49,679 bases of DNA from Streptomyces ochraceiscleroticus (GTDB taxonomy: Bacteria; Actinomycetota; Actinomycetes; Streptomycetales; Streptomycetaceae): assembly GCF_000720485.1 (NCBI RefSeq), contig NZ_JOAX01000042.1, forward strand, positions 1-49,679, written 5' to 3'. Positions 16,402 through 26,150 of the stretch are shown piece by piece. Under the pieces are notes generated by a model, which saw only the letters and a list, made by a program, of their open reading frames with translations, did not search any database and was not told where the DNA came from. How positions within the stretch are numbered: position 1 is the stretch's first letter; each line of letters starts with the position of its first letter. The translations under genes were made by a program, and so were the position numbers.

Positions 16402-18684
16402 ATGGCAGGCAAAGCACCCGAGTCGGACCCGGTACAGGACGCGCCCGAGGTCAGCGGCCCGAAGCACTCGGCCGTCGGCCTGCCCGCCATCACCAACGCG
16501 CTGCGCATCTCCCGGCAGCAGATGGGCGTGAAGCGCACGGCCCTGACGCTGCTGCGCGTGAACCAGAAGGAAGGCTTCGACTGCCCCGGCTGCGCCTGGC
16601 CCGACCCGGACCACCGGCACGCGGCAGAGTTCTGCGAGAACGGCGCCAAGGCCGTCGCCGAGGAAGCCACCCTGCGCCGCGTCACGCCCGACTTCTTCGC
16701 CGCCCACTCGGTCGCCGACCTCGCCGGCCGCAGCGGCTACTGGCTCGGCCAGCAGGGCCGCCTCACCCAGCCCATGTACCTCGCCGAGGGCGCGACCCAT
16801 TACGCCCCCGTGCCCTGGGAGCGCGCCTTCGACATCGTCGCCGAGGAGCTGACCGGCCTCTCCTCCCCCGACGAGGCCGTCTTCTACACCTCCGGGCGCA
16901 CGAGCAATGAGGCCGCGTTCCTGTACCAACTCTTCGCCCGCGAGTACGGCACGAACAACCTCCCCGACTGCTCGAACATGTGCCACGAGTCCTCCGGCTC
17001 GGCCCTCACCGAGACCATCGGCATCGGCAAGGGCAGCGTCTCCCTGGAGGACCTGTACAAGGCCGACCTGATCATCGTCGCCGGTCAGAACCCGGGCACG
17101 AACCACCCCCGCCAGCTCAGCGCCCTGGAGAAGGCCAAGGCCAACGGCGCAAAGATCATCTCGGTCAATCCGCTGCCCGAGGCCGGCCTGGAGCGCTTCA
17201 AGAACCCGCAGACGCCGCGCGGCCTGGCCGGCGGCGGCACCTCCCTCACCGACCTCTTCCTGCAGATCCGGCTCGGCGGCGACCAGGCCCTCTTCCGGGC
17301 GCTGAACCACCTCCTCCTCCAGACCGACGGCGCGCTCGACGAGGACTTCATCCGGGAGCACACCCACGGCTTCGAGGAGTTCGCCGCCGCCGCGGGCGAC
17401 GGTCTGGACTGGGACGAGACCCTGCGGGCCACGGGCCTGACCCGCGCCGAGATCGACGAAGCGCTGCGCATGGTCCTCGCCTCGAAGCGCACGATCGTGT
17501 GCTGGGCGATGGGCCTCACCCAGCACAAGCACTCCGTTCCCACCATCCGCGAGGTCGTCAACTTCCTGCTGCTGCGCGGCAACATCGGCCGCCCCGGGGC
17601 CGGCGTCTGCCCCGTACGCGGCCACAGCAACGTCCAGGGCGACCGCACGATGGGCATCTTCGAGCGCCCCGCGCCCGCCTTCCTGGACGCCCTGGAGAAG
17701 GAGTTCGGCTTCGCGCCGCCCCGCGAGCACGGTTACGACGTCGTACGGGCCATCCGGGCGCTGCGCGACGGGCAGGCCAAGGTCTTCTTCGCCATGGGCG
17801 GCAACTTCGTCTCCGCCACCCCCGACACCGAGGTCACCGAAGCCGCCGTGCGCCGGGCGAACCTCACCGTCCACGTCTCCACGAAGCTCAACCGCTCGCA
17901 CGCCGTCACCGGCGCCCGCGCGCTGATCCTGCCCACCCTCGGCCGCACCGAGAAGGACCTCCAGAGCAGCGGCGAGCAGTTCGTCACCGTCGAGGACTCC
18001 ATGGGCATGGTGCACGCCTCCCGCGGCCGCCTGGAGCCCGCGAGCCCCCACCTGCTCTCCGAGCCGGCCATCGTCTGCCGCCTCGCCCGGAAGGTCCTCG
18101 GCGAGGACAGCCGCATACCGTGGGAGGAGTTCGAGAAGGACTACGCCACGATCCGCGACCGCATCGCACGCGTCGTCCCCGGCTTCGAGGACTTCAACGC
18201 CCGCGTCGCGAGCCCGGACGGCTTCGCGCTGCCGCACGCTCCGCGCGATGACCGCAGCTTCCCCACCGCCACCGGCAAGGCCAACTTCACCGCGGCCCCG
18301 GTGGAGTTCCCCGCCGCCCCCGAAGGCCGGCTGCTCCTGCAGACGCTGCGCTCGCACGACCAGTACAACACCACGATCTACGGCCTCGACGACCGCTACC
18401 GCGGCATCAAGAACGGCCGCCGCGTGGTCCTGGTCCACCCCGAGGACGCCCGCGCCCTCGGCCTCGCCGACGGCGCCTACACCGACCTCGTCAGCGAGTG
18501 GACCGACGGCAGCGAGCGCCGCGCCCCCGGCTTCCGGGTCGTCCACTACCCGACGGCGCGCGGCTGCGCCGCCGCGTACTACCCGGAGACCAATGTCCTG
18601 ATCCCCCTGGACCACACCGCGGACACCAGCAACACCCCCGCCTCGAAGTCCGTGGTCGTCAGGCTGGAGCCGACCGGGCTCTGA
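16402..18684 (+). CDS. FdhF/YdeP-type molybdopterin oxidoreductase
   Basis: A 760-residue cytoplasmic enzyme of the YdeP branch of the molybdopterin oxidoreductases. It opens with NALRISRQQMGVKRTALTLL and then VNQKEGFDCPGCAWPDP, the reduced cysteine motif of this branch. The central domain follows (YTSGRTSNEAAFLYQLFARE, ADLIIVAGQNPGTNHPRQLS), then the cofactor-binding region (RGNIGRPGAGVCPVRGHSNV). The C-terminal barrel shows LRSHDQYNTTIYGLDDRYRG. YdeP is linked to acid resistance in E. coli, but the reaction is unknown. ATG 16402 has GGGAG six bases before it. It is divergent from polA. Confidence 0.92.
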   Translation: MAGKAPESDPVQDAPEVSGPKHSAVGLPAITNALRISRQQMGVKRTALTLLRVNQKEGFDCPGCAWPDPDHRHAAEFCENGAKAVAEEATLRRVTPDFFAAHSVADLAGRSGYWLGQQGRLTQPMYLAEGATHYAPVPWERAFDIVAEELTGLSSPDEAVFYTSGRTSNEAAFLYQLFAREYGTNNLPDCSNMCHESSGSALTETIGIGKGSVSLEDLYKADLIIVAGQNPGTNHPRQLSALEKAKANGAKIISVNPLPEAGLERFKNPQTPRGLAGGGTSLTDLFLQIRLGGDQALFRALNHLLLQTDGALDEDFIREHTHGFEEFAAAAGDGLDWDETLRATGLTRAEIDEALRMVLASKRTIVCWAMGLTQHKHSVPTIREVVNFLLLRGNIGRPGAGVCPVRGHSNVQGDRTMGIFERPAPAFLDALEKEFGFAPPREHGYDVVRAIRALRDGQAKVFFAMGGNFVSATPDTEVTEAAVRRANLTVHVSTKLNRSHAVTGARALILPTLGRTEKDLQSSGEQFVTVEDSMGMVHASRGRLEPASPHLLSEPAIVCRLARKVLGEDSRIPWEEFEKDYATIRDRIARVVPGFEDFNARVASPDGFALPHAPRDDRSFPTATGKANFTAAPVEFPAAPEGRLLLQTLRSHDQYNTTIYGLDDRYRGIKNGRRVVLVHPEDARALGLADGAYTDLVSEWTDGSERRAPGFRVVHYPTARGCAAAYYPETNVLIPLDHTADTSNTPASKSVVVRLEPTGL

Positions 18685-18694
18685 CAGCCGCCCC

Positions 18695-18735
18695 GGGCCC
18701 GGTCGTGCCCGGCCTCGCCGCGGCACGAAGGGCCC
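18695..18735 (+). terminator. Terminator-like hairpin after the oxidoreductase
   Basis: Nested arms GGGCCC (18695-18700 with 18730-18735) and CGTGCC with GGCACG (18704-18709 with 18722-18727) form an imperfect GC-rich hairpin beginning 11 bases after the stop codon. Confidence 0.55.
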
Positions 18736-18830
18736 GGTGGGGCCCGGCGGCAGCCATGGGCGCGGCCATCGCCGGGCCTCCCCGCGGCGGGCCGGGCCAG
18801 TGATGAGCCGCACAGCCCTCGTACCCCCGA

Positions 18831-18848
18831 ACTGAGCGCGCGCTCAGT
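18831..18848. promoter_or_regulatory. 18-bp perfect palindrome, TetR-type operator candidate
   Basis: ACTGAGCGCGCGCTCAGT is a perfect 18-base palindrome 132 bases upstream of the thioesterase start. Palindromes of the TGAGCGCGCGCTCA form are common operators of TetR-family repressors in actinobacteria. No TetR gene lies in this window, so the regulator would act from elsewhere. Confidence 0.55.
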
Positions 18849-18980
18849 AGCCTGAGGGCGGCACGACGCCCTGCCCGGCCGCCCACGGTCCGGGCCGGCC
18901 CCGTACGCGTACGGCCACCCCATCCGGACACCGACGAACAGCGACACGACGAGCAGCGCAAGCGAACGGAGCCGTACGCC

Positions 18981-19454
18981 ATGGGCGAGCAGACCACGAC
19001 CGCGTTCCCCCAGGAAGTCCTCGACCAGTGGGCCGGGCAGGGCCTGGACCTGCCCGCCCTGTTCTCCGCCGGCCACCTCGGCACGCGGATGAGCGTCCAG
19101 GTCGTGGAGGCCGCCCCGGAGCGGGTCGTCGGCACCATGCCCGTCGAAGGCAACACCCAGCCCTACGGCCTGCTGCACGGCGGCGCCTCCGCCGTCCTCG
19201 CCGAGACCCTCGGCTCGGTCGGCGCCATGCTCCACGGTGGCCCCGGCAAGCTCGCCGTCGGCGTCGACCTGAACTGCACCCACCACCGCGGCGTACGCAC
19301 CGGCCTGGTCACTGGCGTCGCCACCCCCGTGCACCGCGGCCGCTCCACCGCGACGTACGAGATCGCCATCACCGACGAGCAGGGCAAGCGCGTCTGCAGC
19401 GCCCGCCTGACCTGCCTGCTGCGCGACGCCGAGTCCCCGGCCCAGCCCTCCTGA
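18981..19454 (+). CDS. PaaI-family hotdog thioesterase
   Basis: A 157-residue acyl-CoA thioesterase of the PaaI/YbgC-like hotdog fold. The central helix and active-site segment reads PYGLLHGGASAVLAETLGSV, with the HGG turn and an acidic residue expected to activate water. Later strands GVDLNCTHHRGVRTGLVTGV and RSTATYEIAITDEQGKRVC complete the fold. It probably hydrolyses aryl- or acyl-CoA esters in the cytoplasm, releasing CoA from dead-end thioesters; the substrate cannot be read. ATG 18981 has GGAG nine bases upstream. A perfect TetR-like palindrome lies in its upstream region and a strong hairpin follows it. Confidence 0.9.
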   Translation: MGEQTTTAFPQEVLDQWAGQGLDLPALFSAGHLGTRMSVQVVEAAPERVVGTMPVEGNTQPYGLLHGGASAVLAETLGSVGAMLHGGPGKLAVGVDLNCTHHRGVRTGLVTGVATPVHRGRSTATYEIAITDEQGKRVCSARLTCLLRDAESPAQPS

Positions 19455-19481
19455 CCTGGCAGTTCAGCCCCAGGCGGCCTT

Positions 19482-19523
19482 GCGGCGGCCCCGTTCCGGA
19501 AACTCCCGGAGCGGGGCCGCCGC
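19482..19523 (+). terminator. Strong terminator after the thioesterase gene
   Basis: An 18-bp stem (19482-19499 with 19506-19523) pairs throughout with a single G-T pair and a 6-base loop. It lies 28 bases after the thioesterase stop codon. Confidence 0.85.
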
Positions 19524-19531
19524 GCTTCTCC

Positions 19532-19660
19532 CCACCGTCCGGACACGCCGCCACCCTCGCCGGGCCCCGTCGACGGCCGTACCGGAGGCCCACCGTCCGG
19601 ACACGCCGCCACCCTCGCCGCCGCCCTCGCCAGGCCCCGTCGACGGCCGTACCGGAGGCC
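19532..19660. repeat. Imperfect tandem duplication of about 60 bp
   Basis: Copy 1 (about 19532-19590) and copy 2 (about 19590-19660) both begin CCACCGTCCGGACACGCCGC and end GTCGACGGCCGTACCGGAGG. Copy 2 has an internal 12-base insertion that itself repeats its neighbour. It lies directly after a strong terminator and appears non-coding. Confidence 0.85.
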
Positions 19661-20084
19661 ACCGCCACCCACCGCCTCCCGCCTTCTCCCACCGCCCTAA
19701 CGCTGCGTAACCCGCGCACCGTGCCTCCGCCGCACGCCTCCCGCTCCGCAGCGGCGCCGCACCCGTACCGCGCCCCGCACCGCATTCCGGACGCCCCGAC
19801 CGCGTCGCACGGCAAATCCCCTCGTAGAAGTGCAAGTTCACACTCCGCCTGGCGCACACGCCCCATCGGTAAGGACCATCAGTACGAAACGCTCATCGCA
19901 GGTCATAACAAGAGCGTCACATCCTCGTCGGCGCCGATGCCCCGGCGAACGGGACCGCCATACCATCACCGCCAGTCACCGCGCCGCCGGGCGCGCTGTA
20001 CCAGCACGGCCTGTACCACCCCTTACAGCCCGGCGCGCGGACGGTCGCGCCACAGCGTGACCACGCCAGGGGAAAGGACTGATC

Positions 20085-21320
20085 GTGCGTCACCGTTCCT
20101 TGCTGATTCTCACCACCGCGGTAGCCGCCGGCGCCCTCACGCTCTCCGCGTGCGGCTCCCGCGGCGAAGACAAGAGCGGCGACGGCTCCAAGGCCACCGT
20201 CGTCATCGGCCTCGACGCCCCGCTCACCGGCGAACTCTCCGCCCTGGGCCAGGGCATCAAGAACTCCGCCGACCTCGCCGTGAAAACCGCCAACAACCAG
20301 AACGAGGTCGACGGCGTCACCTTCGAACTGCGCCCCCTCGACGACAAGGCACTGCCCAACGCCGGCCAGCAGAACGCCACCAAACTCGCCGGCGACAAGG
20401 AAGTACTCGGCATCGTCGGCCCGCTGAACTCCGGCGTCGCCCAGTCCATGCAACAGGTCGCGCAGTCCAACGGCGTCACCCTCATCTCCCCGGCCAACAC
20501 CACGCCCGACCTCACCCAGGGCAAGAACTGGAAGAAGAACGACCGCAAACGGCAGTTCACCACCTACTTCCGCACCGCCACCACCGACGAGGTCCAGGGC
20601 GCGTTCGACGGCCAGTACGCCTACGAGAAGATGAAGGCCAAGACCGCCTACGTCATCGACGACCAGAAGACCTACGGCGTCGGCCTCGCCTCCTCCTTCA
20701 AGGACCAGTTCACCAAGCTCGGCGGCAAGATCGTCGGCACCGAGCACGTCAGCCCCGACGACCGCGACTTCAAGGCCGTCGTCGCCAAGGCCAAGGGCGC
20801 CAACCCCGACCTGGTCTTCTACGGCGGCGAATACCCCGCCTCCGGCCCGCTCAGCCAGCAGCTCAAGGACGGCGGCCTCGACGCCCCCCTCATGGGCGGC
20901 GACGGCATGTACAGCGCCGACTACATCGAACTGAACAAGAAGGCACAGGGCGACTACGCCTCCTCCGTCGGCAAGCCCGTCGAGCAGCTCCCCTCCGCCA
21001 AGAAGTTCATCGAGGACTACAAGGCCGCCGGCTACAAGGACCGCTACGAGGCATACGGCGGCTCCACCTACGACGCCACCTGGGCCCTCACCCAGGCCGT
21101 CAAGCAGGTCGTCGCCGACAACAACGGCAAGCTCCCCGACGACGCCCGCAAGAAGGTCGTCGACGCCATGAACAAGGTCTCCTTCGACGGCGTCACCGGC
21201 AAGGTCTCCTTCGACAAGTACGGCGACACCACCAACACCATGATCACGGCCTACCAGGTCGACAAGAAGCAGTGGAAGGCGCGCTTCAGCGCCGAGTTCG
21301 AGAAGTTCGACAAGAGCTGA
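20085..21320 (+). CDS. livK: Branched-chain amino-acid ABC transporter, substrate-binding lipoprotein
   Basis: An extracellular solute receptor tethered by lipid. The 411-residue precursor has a lipoprotein signal ending in the lipobox LSAC, with the modified Cys at residue 23. The mature domain follows the Leu/Ile/Val-binding type I periplasmic fold: VVIGLDAPLTGELSALGQGI, IVGPLNSGVAQSMQQVAQSN and the hinge LVFYGGEYPASGPLSQQLKD. It feeds the LivH/LivM channel encoded downstream. The GTG at 20085 has AAAGGA six bases upstream. A hairpin in the 127-base gap before livH may trim the transcript so that receptor exceeds permease. Specificity for Leu/Ile/Val is by family and gene order. Confidence 0.95.
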   Translation: MRHRSLLILTTAVAAGALTLSACGSRGEDKSGDGSKATVVIGLDAPLTGELSALGQGIKNSADLAVKTANNQNEVDGVTFELRPLDDKALPNAGQQNATKLAGDKEVLGIVGPLNSGVAQSMQQVAQSNGVTLISPANTTPDLTQGKNWKKNDRKRQFTTYFRTATTDEVQGAFDGQYAYEKMKAKTAYVIDDQKTYGVGLASSFKDQFTKLGGKIVGTEHVSPDDRDFKAVVAKAKGANPDLVFYGGEYPASGPLSQQLKDGGLDAPLMGGDGMYSADYIELNKKAQGDYASSVGKPVEQLPSAKKFIEDYKAAGYKDRYEAYGGSTYDATWALTQAVKQVVADNNGKLPDDARKKVVDAMNKVSFDGVTGKVSFDKYGDTTNTMITAYQVDKKQWKARFSAEFEKFDKS

Positions 21321-21343
21321 CCCGCACCGCCCGCCCGTACACC

Positions 21344-21378
21344 GGCCGCGCCAGCACCCACCCCCACCTGGCGCGGCC
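21344..21378 (+). promoter_or_regulatory. livK-livH intercistronic hairpin
   Basis: A perfect 11-bp stem (GGCCGCGCCAG, 21344-21354, with CTGGCGCGGCC, 21368-21378) surrounds a 13-base C-rich loop. Its position between the receptor and permease genes fits a partial terminator or mRNA-stabilising element. Confidence 0.55.
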
Positions 21379-21447
21379 CGGGCACACCGGCACACTCCCC
21401 GCCTGCCCGGCACACCGGCACCTTCCACACCCCACGGAGGCCCTGCG

Positions 21448-22377
21448 GTGAACGAACTGCCGCAACAGCTGGCCAACGGACTCATCCTCGGCGCGATGTA
21501 CGGACTCATCGCGATCGGCTACACGATGGTCTACGGCATCGTCCAGCTCATCAACTTCGCCCACGGCGAGATCTTCATGGTCGGCGGCTTCGGCGCGCTC
21601 ACCGTCTACCTCGCCCTCCCGCCCGGCATGTCCCTCATGGCGGCCCTCCCCCTCATGCTCATCGGCGGCATCGCCGTCTCCGTACTCGTCGGTGTCGCCG
21701 CCGAGCGCTTCGCCTACCGCCCCCTGCGCGGCGCACCCCGCCTCGCCCCCCTCATCACCGCCATCGGCCTGTCCATCGCACTCCAGCAGGCCGTCTGGAA
21801 GTGGTACCCCGACGCCAAGAAGGCCCGCGTCTTCCCCCAGTTCAAGGGCGACGCCTTCGACATCCTGGGCGCCACCGTCCAGCGCGGCGACCTCTTCGTC
21901 ATCGTCGCGGCCCCGATCTGCATGATCGCCCTCGGCTTCTTCGTCTCCAAGACCCGCAGCGGCCGCGCCATGCAGGCCACCGCCCAGGACCGCGACACCG
22001 CCGCCCTCATGGGCATCGACACCAATCGCATCATCGTCCTCGCCTTCGCCATCGGCGCCGCCTTCGCCGGCGTCGCCGCCGTCGCCTACGGACTGCGCAC
22101 CGGCGAAGTGCAATTCCGCATGGGCTTCATCATGGGCCTCAAAGCCTTCACCGCGGCCGTACTCGGCGGCATCGGCAACATCTACGGCGCCATGCTCGGC
22201 GGCATCGTCCTCGGCATCGCCGAAGCCCTCGCCACCGCCTACGTCGAATTCATCCCCGGCATGACCCAGTTCGGCGGCGGAGCCTGGAAAGACGTCTGGG
22301 CCTTCGTCCTCCTCATCCTCGTACTCCTCCTGCGACCACAGGGCCTCCTGGGCGAACGCGTCGCGGATCGGGCGTGA
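21448..22377 (+). CDS. livH: Branched-chain amino-acid ABC permease LivH
   Basis: One half of the membrane channel for branched-chain amino acids. The 309-residue protein has about eight transmembrane segments and the LivH signatures NGLILGAMYGLIAIGYTMVY, VQLINFAHGEIFMVGGF and ITAIGLSIALQQ. The cytoplasmic coupling loop is AMQATAQDRDTAALMGIDTN, and the C-terminal part includes FTAAVLGGIGNIYGAMLGGI. The GTG start at 21448 has GGAGG seven bases upstream. Its stop codon sits just before the livM start, so translation is probably coupled. Confidence 0.96.
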   Translation: MNELPQQLANGLILGAMYGLIAIGYTMVYGIVQLINFAHGEIFMVGGFGALTVYLALPPGMSLMAALPLMLIGGIAVSVLVGVAAERFAYRPLRGAPRLAPLITAIGLSIALQQAVWKWYPDAKKARVFPQFKGDAFDILGATVQRGDLFVIVAAPICMIALGFFVSKTRSGRAMQATAQDRDTAALMGIDTNRIIVLAFAIGAAFAGVAAVAYGLRTGEVQFRMGFIMGLKAFTAAVLGGIGNIYGAMLGGIVLGIAEALATAYVEFIPGMTQFGGGAWKDVWAFVLLILVLLLRPQGLLGERVADRA

Positions 22378-22382
22378 TAGCG

Positions 22383-24206
22383 ATGACCACCGCACCCACC
22401 ACGAACCCGGCCGCCGCGGGCACCCCCGCACCCACTCCCGGACTTCTCCCCCTCCCCGCACGCGCCGCCCGCATCATCACCGCCGCCGGCGCCCTGGCCA
22501 CCGCCGCCTCCACCAGCATGTCCTGGACCTGGAGCAGCGAATTCCCCGGCGACCTCACCTACTACGGCTCCCCCGCCGGTCTCCAGCTCATCACCCTCAC
22601 CGGCGCCCTCCTCACCCTCGCCTTCGCCCTCGCCGGCCTCGGCATCCGCGGCCTGACCGCACTCACCCCCGGCGGCCGCAACGCCCCCGCCCTCTTCGCC
22701 GCCCTCGGCACCTTCGCCGCCACCTGGTTCACCCTCGCCGCCATCGCCGTACAACTCGGCGGCCTGGTCAACCTCGAACCCGGCGGCTTCCTCGCCGGCA
22801 TCACCGCACTGATCACTCTCGTCGGCGCACTCGGCCTCCCCGCCGACCACACCCCCGGCACACCCCCGCACGGCCCCTGGCAGCGCTTCACCAACAGTTG
22901 CGCGGCCGTCCCCACACCCCGGCCCGCCAAGCAGCTCCCCGCCTGGGCCGAGATCCTCCTCATCGCCGTCGCCTTCGGCATAGCCCTCTACGCCTTCACC
23001 TACGGCATCGACGCCGAGGACGGAGCCCCCTTCGTCGGCTACCTCCTCTTCGTCGCACTCGCCATCGCCGCCGTCCACCGCGCCGGCCTGATCAACCGCC
23101 TCACCGCACTCACCCACCGGCACCGCGGCATCGCACTCGCCGCCGCCTTCATCTCCGCGGCCGCCTTCCCCTTCACCCAGGACACCGACGAGTACACGAT
23201 CATCGGTGCCAACATCCTGATCTTCGCCACCGTCGCCCTGGGCCTCAACGTCGTCGTCGGCCTCGCCGGCCTCCTCGACCTCGGATACGTCGCCTTCCTC
23301 GGCGTCGGCGCCTACGCCGCGGCCCTCGTCTCCGGCTCCCCCGAATCCCCCCTCGGCGTCCAATTCCCCTTCTGGGCAGCCCTCCTCACCGGAGCCGCCG
23401 CCGCACTCGTCTTCGGCGTCCTCATCGGCGCACCCACCCTGCGACTGCGCGGCGACTACCTCGCCATCGTCACCCTCGGCTTCGGTGAGATCTTCCGCAT
23501 CGCCATGCTGAACCTCAACGGCACCACCGGCCCCGACGTCACCAACGGCGCCATGGGCATCCCCAACATCCCCAACCTGGAGATCGCAGGCTTCAACTTC
23601 GGCGAAACCCACACCGTCCTCGGCGTCCCCATCGCCACCTACGGCAACTACTACCTCCTCATGATCTTCGTGACGGCCTTCGTCGTCCTCGTCTTCCGCC
23701 GCGCGGCCGCCTCCCGCATCGGCCGCGCCTGGATCGCCATCCGCGAGGACGAGACCGCCGCCGTCGCCATGGGCATCAACTCCTTCCGCCTCCGCCTGCT
23801 CGCCTTCGCACTCGGCGCCGCCCTCGCCGGACTCGCCGGAACCGTCCATGCACACGTAGTAACGACCGTCACACCCGAGCAGTTCCAGTTCGCCGGACCC
23901 CAACCGCCCAACTCCGCCTTCCTCCTCGCCGCCGTCATCCTCGGCGGCATGGGCACCCTCAGCGGACCCCTCGTCGGCGCGGCACTCCTCTTCCTCATCC
24001 CCGCCAAGCTGGACTTCCTCCAGGACTACCAGCTCTTCCTCTTCGGCCTCGCCCTCGTCCTCCTCATGCGCTACCGGCCCGAAGGACTCATCCCCGACCG
24101 CCGCAAGCAGCTCGAATTCCACGAAACCGGCCAGCTCGACGTGCCGGACGTACCCGAACAGCGCCTCAGCGACGACACCACCGGCGCCACGAAGGCAGGG
24201 GCGTGA
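22383..24206 (+). CDS. livM: Branched-chain amino-acid ABC permease LivM, long form
   Basis: The second channel subunit. At 607 residues it is much longer than the usual 320-420. The canonical LivM part begins near residue 275 (TIIGANILIFATVALGLNVV, then VVGLAGLLDLGYVAFLGVGA) and includes the coupling loop AIREDETAAVAMGINSFRLR and the terminal RPEGLIPDRRKQLE. The first 270 residues add about six hydrophobic segments of Ala/Leu/Thr-rich sequence and a soluble linker. I use the ATG at 22383; a GTG at 22374 overlapping the livH stop would add three residues. The tail is acidic. It is followed seven bases later by livG. Confidence 0.93.
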   Translation: MTTAPTTNPAAAGTPAPTPGLLPLPARAARIITAAGALATAASTSMSWTWSSEFPGDLTYYGSPAGLQLITLTGALLTLAFALAGLGIRGLTALTPGGRNAPALFAALGTFAATWFTLAAIAVQLGGLVNLEPGGFLAGITALITLVGALGLPADHTPGTPPHGPWQRFTNSCAAVPTPRPAKQLPAWAEILLIAVAFGIALYAFTYGIDAEDGAPFVGYLLFVALAIAAVHRAGLINRLTALTHRHRGIALAAAFISAAAFPFTQDTDEYTIIGANILIFATVALGLNVVVGLAGLLDLGYVAFLGVGAYAAALVSGSPESPLGVQFPFWAALLTGAAAALVFGVLIGAPTLRLRGDYLAIVTLGFGEIFRIAMLNLNGTTGPDVTNGAMGIPNIPNLEIAGFNFGETHTVLGVPIATYGNYYLLMIFVTAFVVLVFRRAAASRIGRAWIAIREDETAAVAMGINSFRLRLLAFALGAALAGLAGTVHAHVVTTVTPEQFQFAGPQPPNSAFLLAAVILGGMGTLSGPLVGAALLFLIPAKLDFLQDYQLFLFGLALVLLMRYRPEGLIPDRRKQLEFHETGQLDVPDVPEQRLSDDTTGATKAGA

Positions 24207-24213
24207 AGACACC

Positions 24214-25235
<1,022 letters not shown>

Positions 25236-25239
<4 letters not shown>

Positions 25240-25952
25240 CCCCCCTGCTCGAAGTCGAGGACCTCCGCGTCGCCTACGGCAAGATCGAAGCCGTCAAGGG
25301 CATCTCCTTCACCGTCGAAGCCGGCCAGGTCGTCACCCTCATCGGCACCAACGGCGCCGGCAAGACCACCACCCTGCGCACCCTCTCCGGCCTCCTCAAG
25401 CCACTCGCCGGAAAGATCACCTTCAACGGCGACATACTCAACGGCGTCGCCCCCCACAAGATCGTCGAACGCGGCCTCGCCCACTCCCCCGAAGGCCGGC
25501 GCCTCTTCCCCCGCCTCACCATCGCCGAAAACCTCCAGCTCGGCGCTTTCCTCCGCAAGGACGGCAACGGCATAGAACGCGACATCCAACGGATCTACGA
25601 GCTCTTCCCCATCCTCGGCGAGCGCCGCAAACAAGCCTCCGGCACACTCTCCGGCGGCGAACAGCAGATGCTCGCCATGGGCCGCGCCCTGATGTCCCGC
25701 CCCAAGCTGCTCATGCTCGACGAGCCCTCCATGGGCCTCTCCCCGATCATGATGCAGAAGATCATGGACACCATCCGCGAACTCCGCTCCCAGGGCACGA
25801 CGATCCTCCTCGTCGAACAGAACGCCCAGGCCGCGCTCTCCCTCGCCGACCACGGTCACGTCATGGAAATCGGCAAGATCGTCCTCTCCGGCACCGGCCA
25901 GGACCTCCTCCACGACGAGTCGGTCCGCAAGGCGTACCTCGGCGAGGACTGA
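25236..25952 (+). CDS. livF: Branched-chain amino-acid ABC transporter ATPase LivF
   Basis: Second ATPase of the importer, 238 residues, normal family length. Motifs in order: LEVEDLRVAYGKIEAVKGIS at the N-terminus, Walker A IGTNGAGKTTTLRTL, the LivF-type segment GLAHSPEGRRLFPRLTIAEN, signature LSGGEQQMLAMGRALMSRP, Walker B LLMLDEPSMGLSP and switch histidine region ILLVEQNAQAALSLADHGHV. It pairs with LivG on the cytoplasmic face. The start overlaps the livG stop, indicating coupled translation. A long bidirectional terminator follows. Confidence 0.97.
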
Positions 25953-25994
25953 CCGCCGCGCACGGCCGACGACGCCCTGCCGCACATCAGGACA

Positions 25995-26036
25995 GCGCTG
26001 AGGGCCGCACCGTAATCACGGTGCGGCCCTCAGCGC
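25995..26036. terminator. Bidirectional terminator between livF and the response-regulator gene
   Basis: A perfect 18-bp inverted repeat (25995-26012 with 26019-26036) has a six-base loop TAATCA. It lies 43 bases after livF and ends the convergent response-regulator transcript as well. Confidence 0.92.
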
Positions 26037-26090
26037 AGCCTCCTGTCACAGCCCCGGACCGCCACTCGCCCCCCGAAGCGGGCGAACGAC

Positions 26091-26150
26091 TACTAGGAGG
26101 GCTGCCCCCTTACTCGGAGGGCTGCCCCCTTTACTCGGAGGGCTGCTCCT
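26091..26150. repeat. Triplicated 20-bp sequence at the 3' end of the response-regulator gene
   Basis: Copies at 26091-26110, 26111-26130 and 26132-26150 share the core GGAGGGCTGC. The rightmost copy encodes the final Q-P-S-E and the stop codon; the other two repeat that end beyond the stop, the outermost with a changed stop region. Confidence 0.88.

Larger units (their letters stand above)
19455..20084. other. 630-bp gene-free spacer before the liv operon
   Basis: It contains the thioesterase terminator (19482-19523), a tandem duplication (19532-19660), then about 400 bases with no recognisable coding sequence. Frames crossing it are Arg/Pro-rich and lack any domain. The AT-richer stretch near 19820-19925 is the likely site of the livK promoter and any nitrogen or amino-acid control, but no confident -35/-10 pair was identified. 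Confidence 0.6.

Noticed and set aside
19532..19660. Tandem repeat considered as a CRISPR-like array
   Set aside because: Only two adjacent copies with no spacers, no further units and no cas genes nearby.
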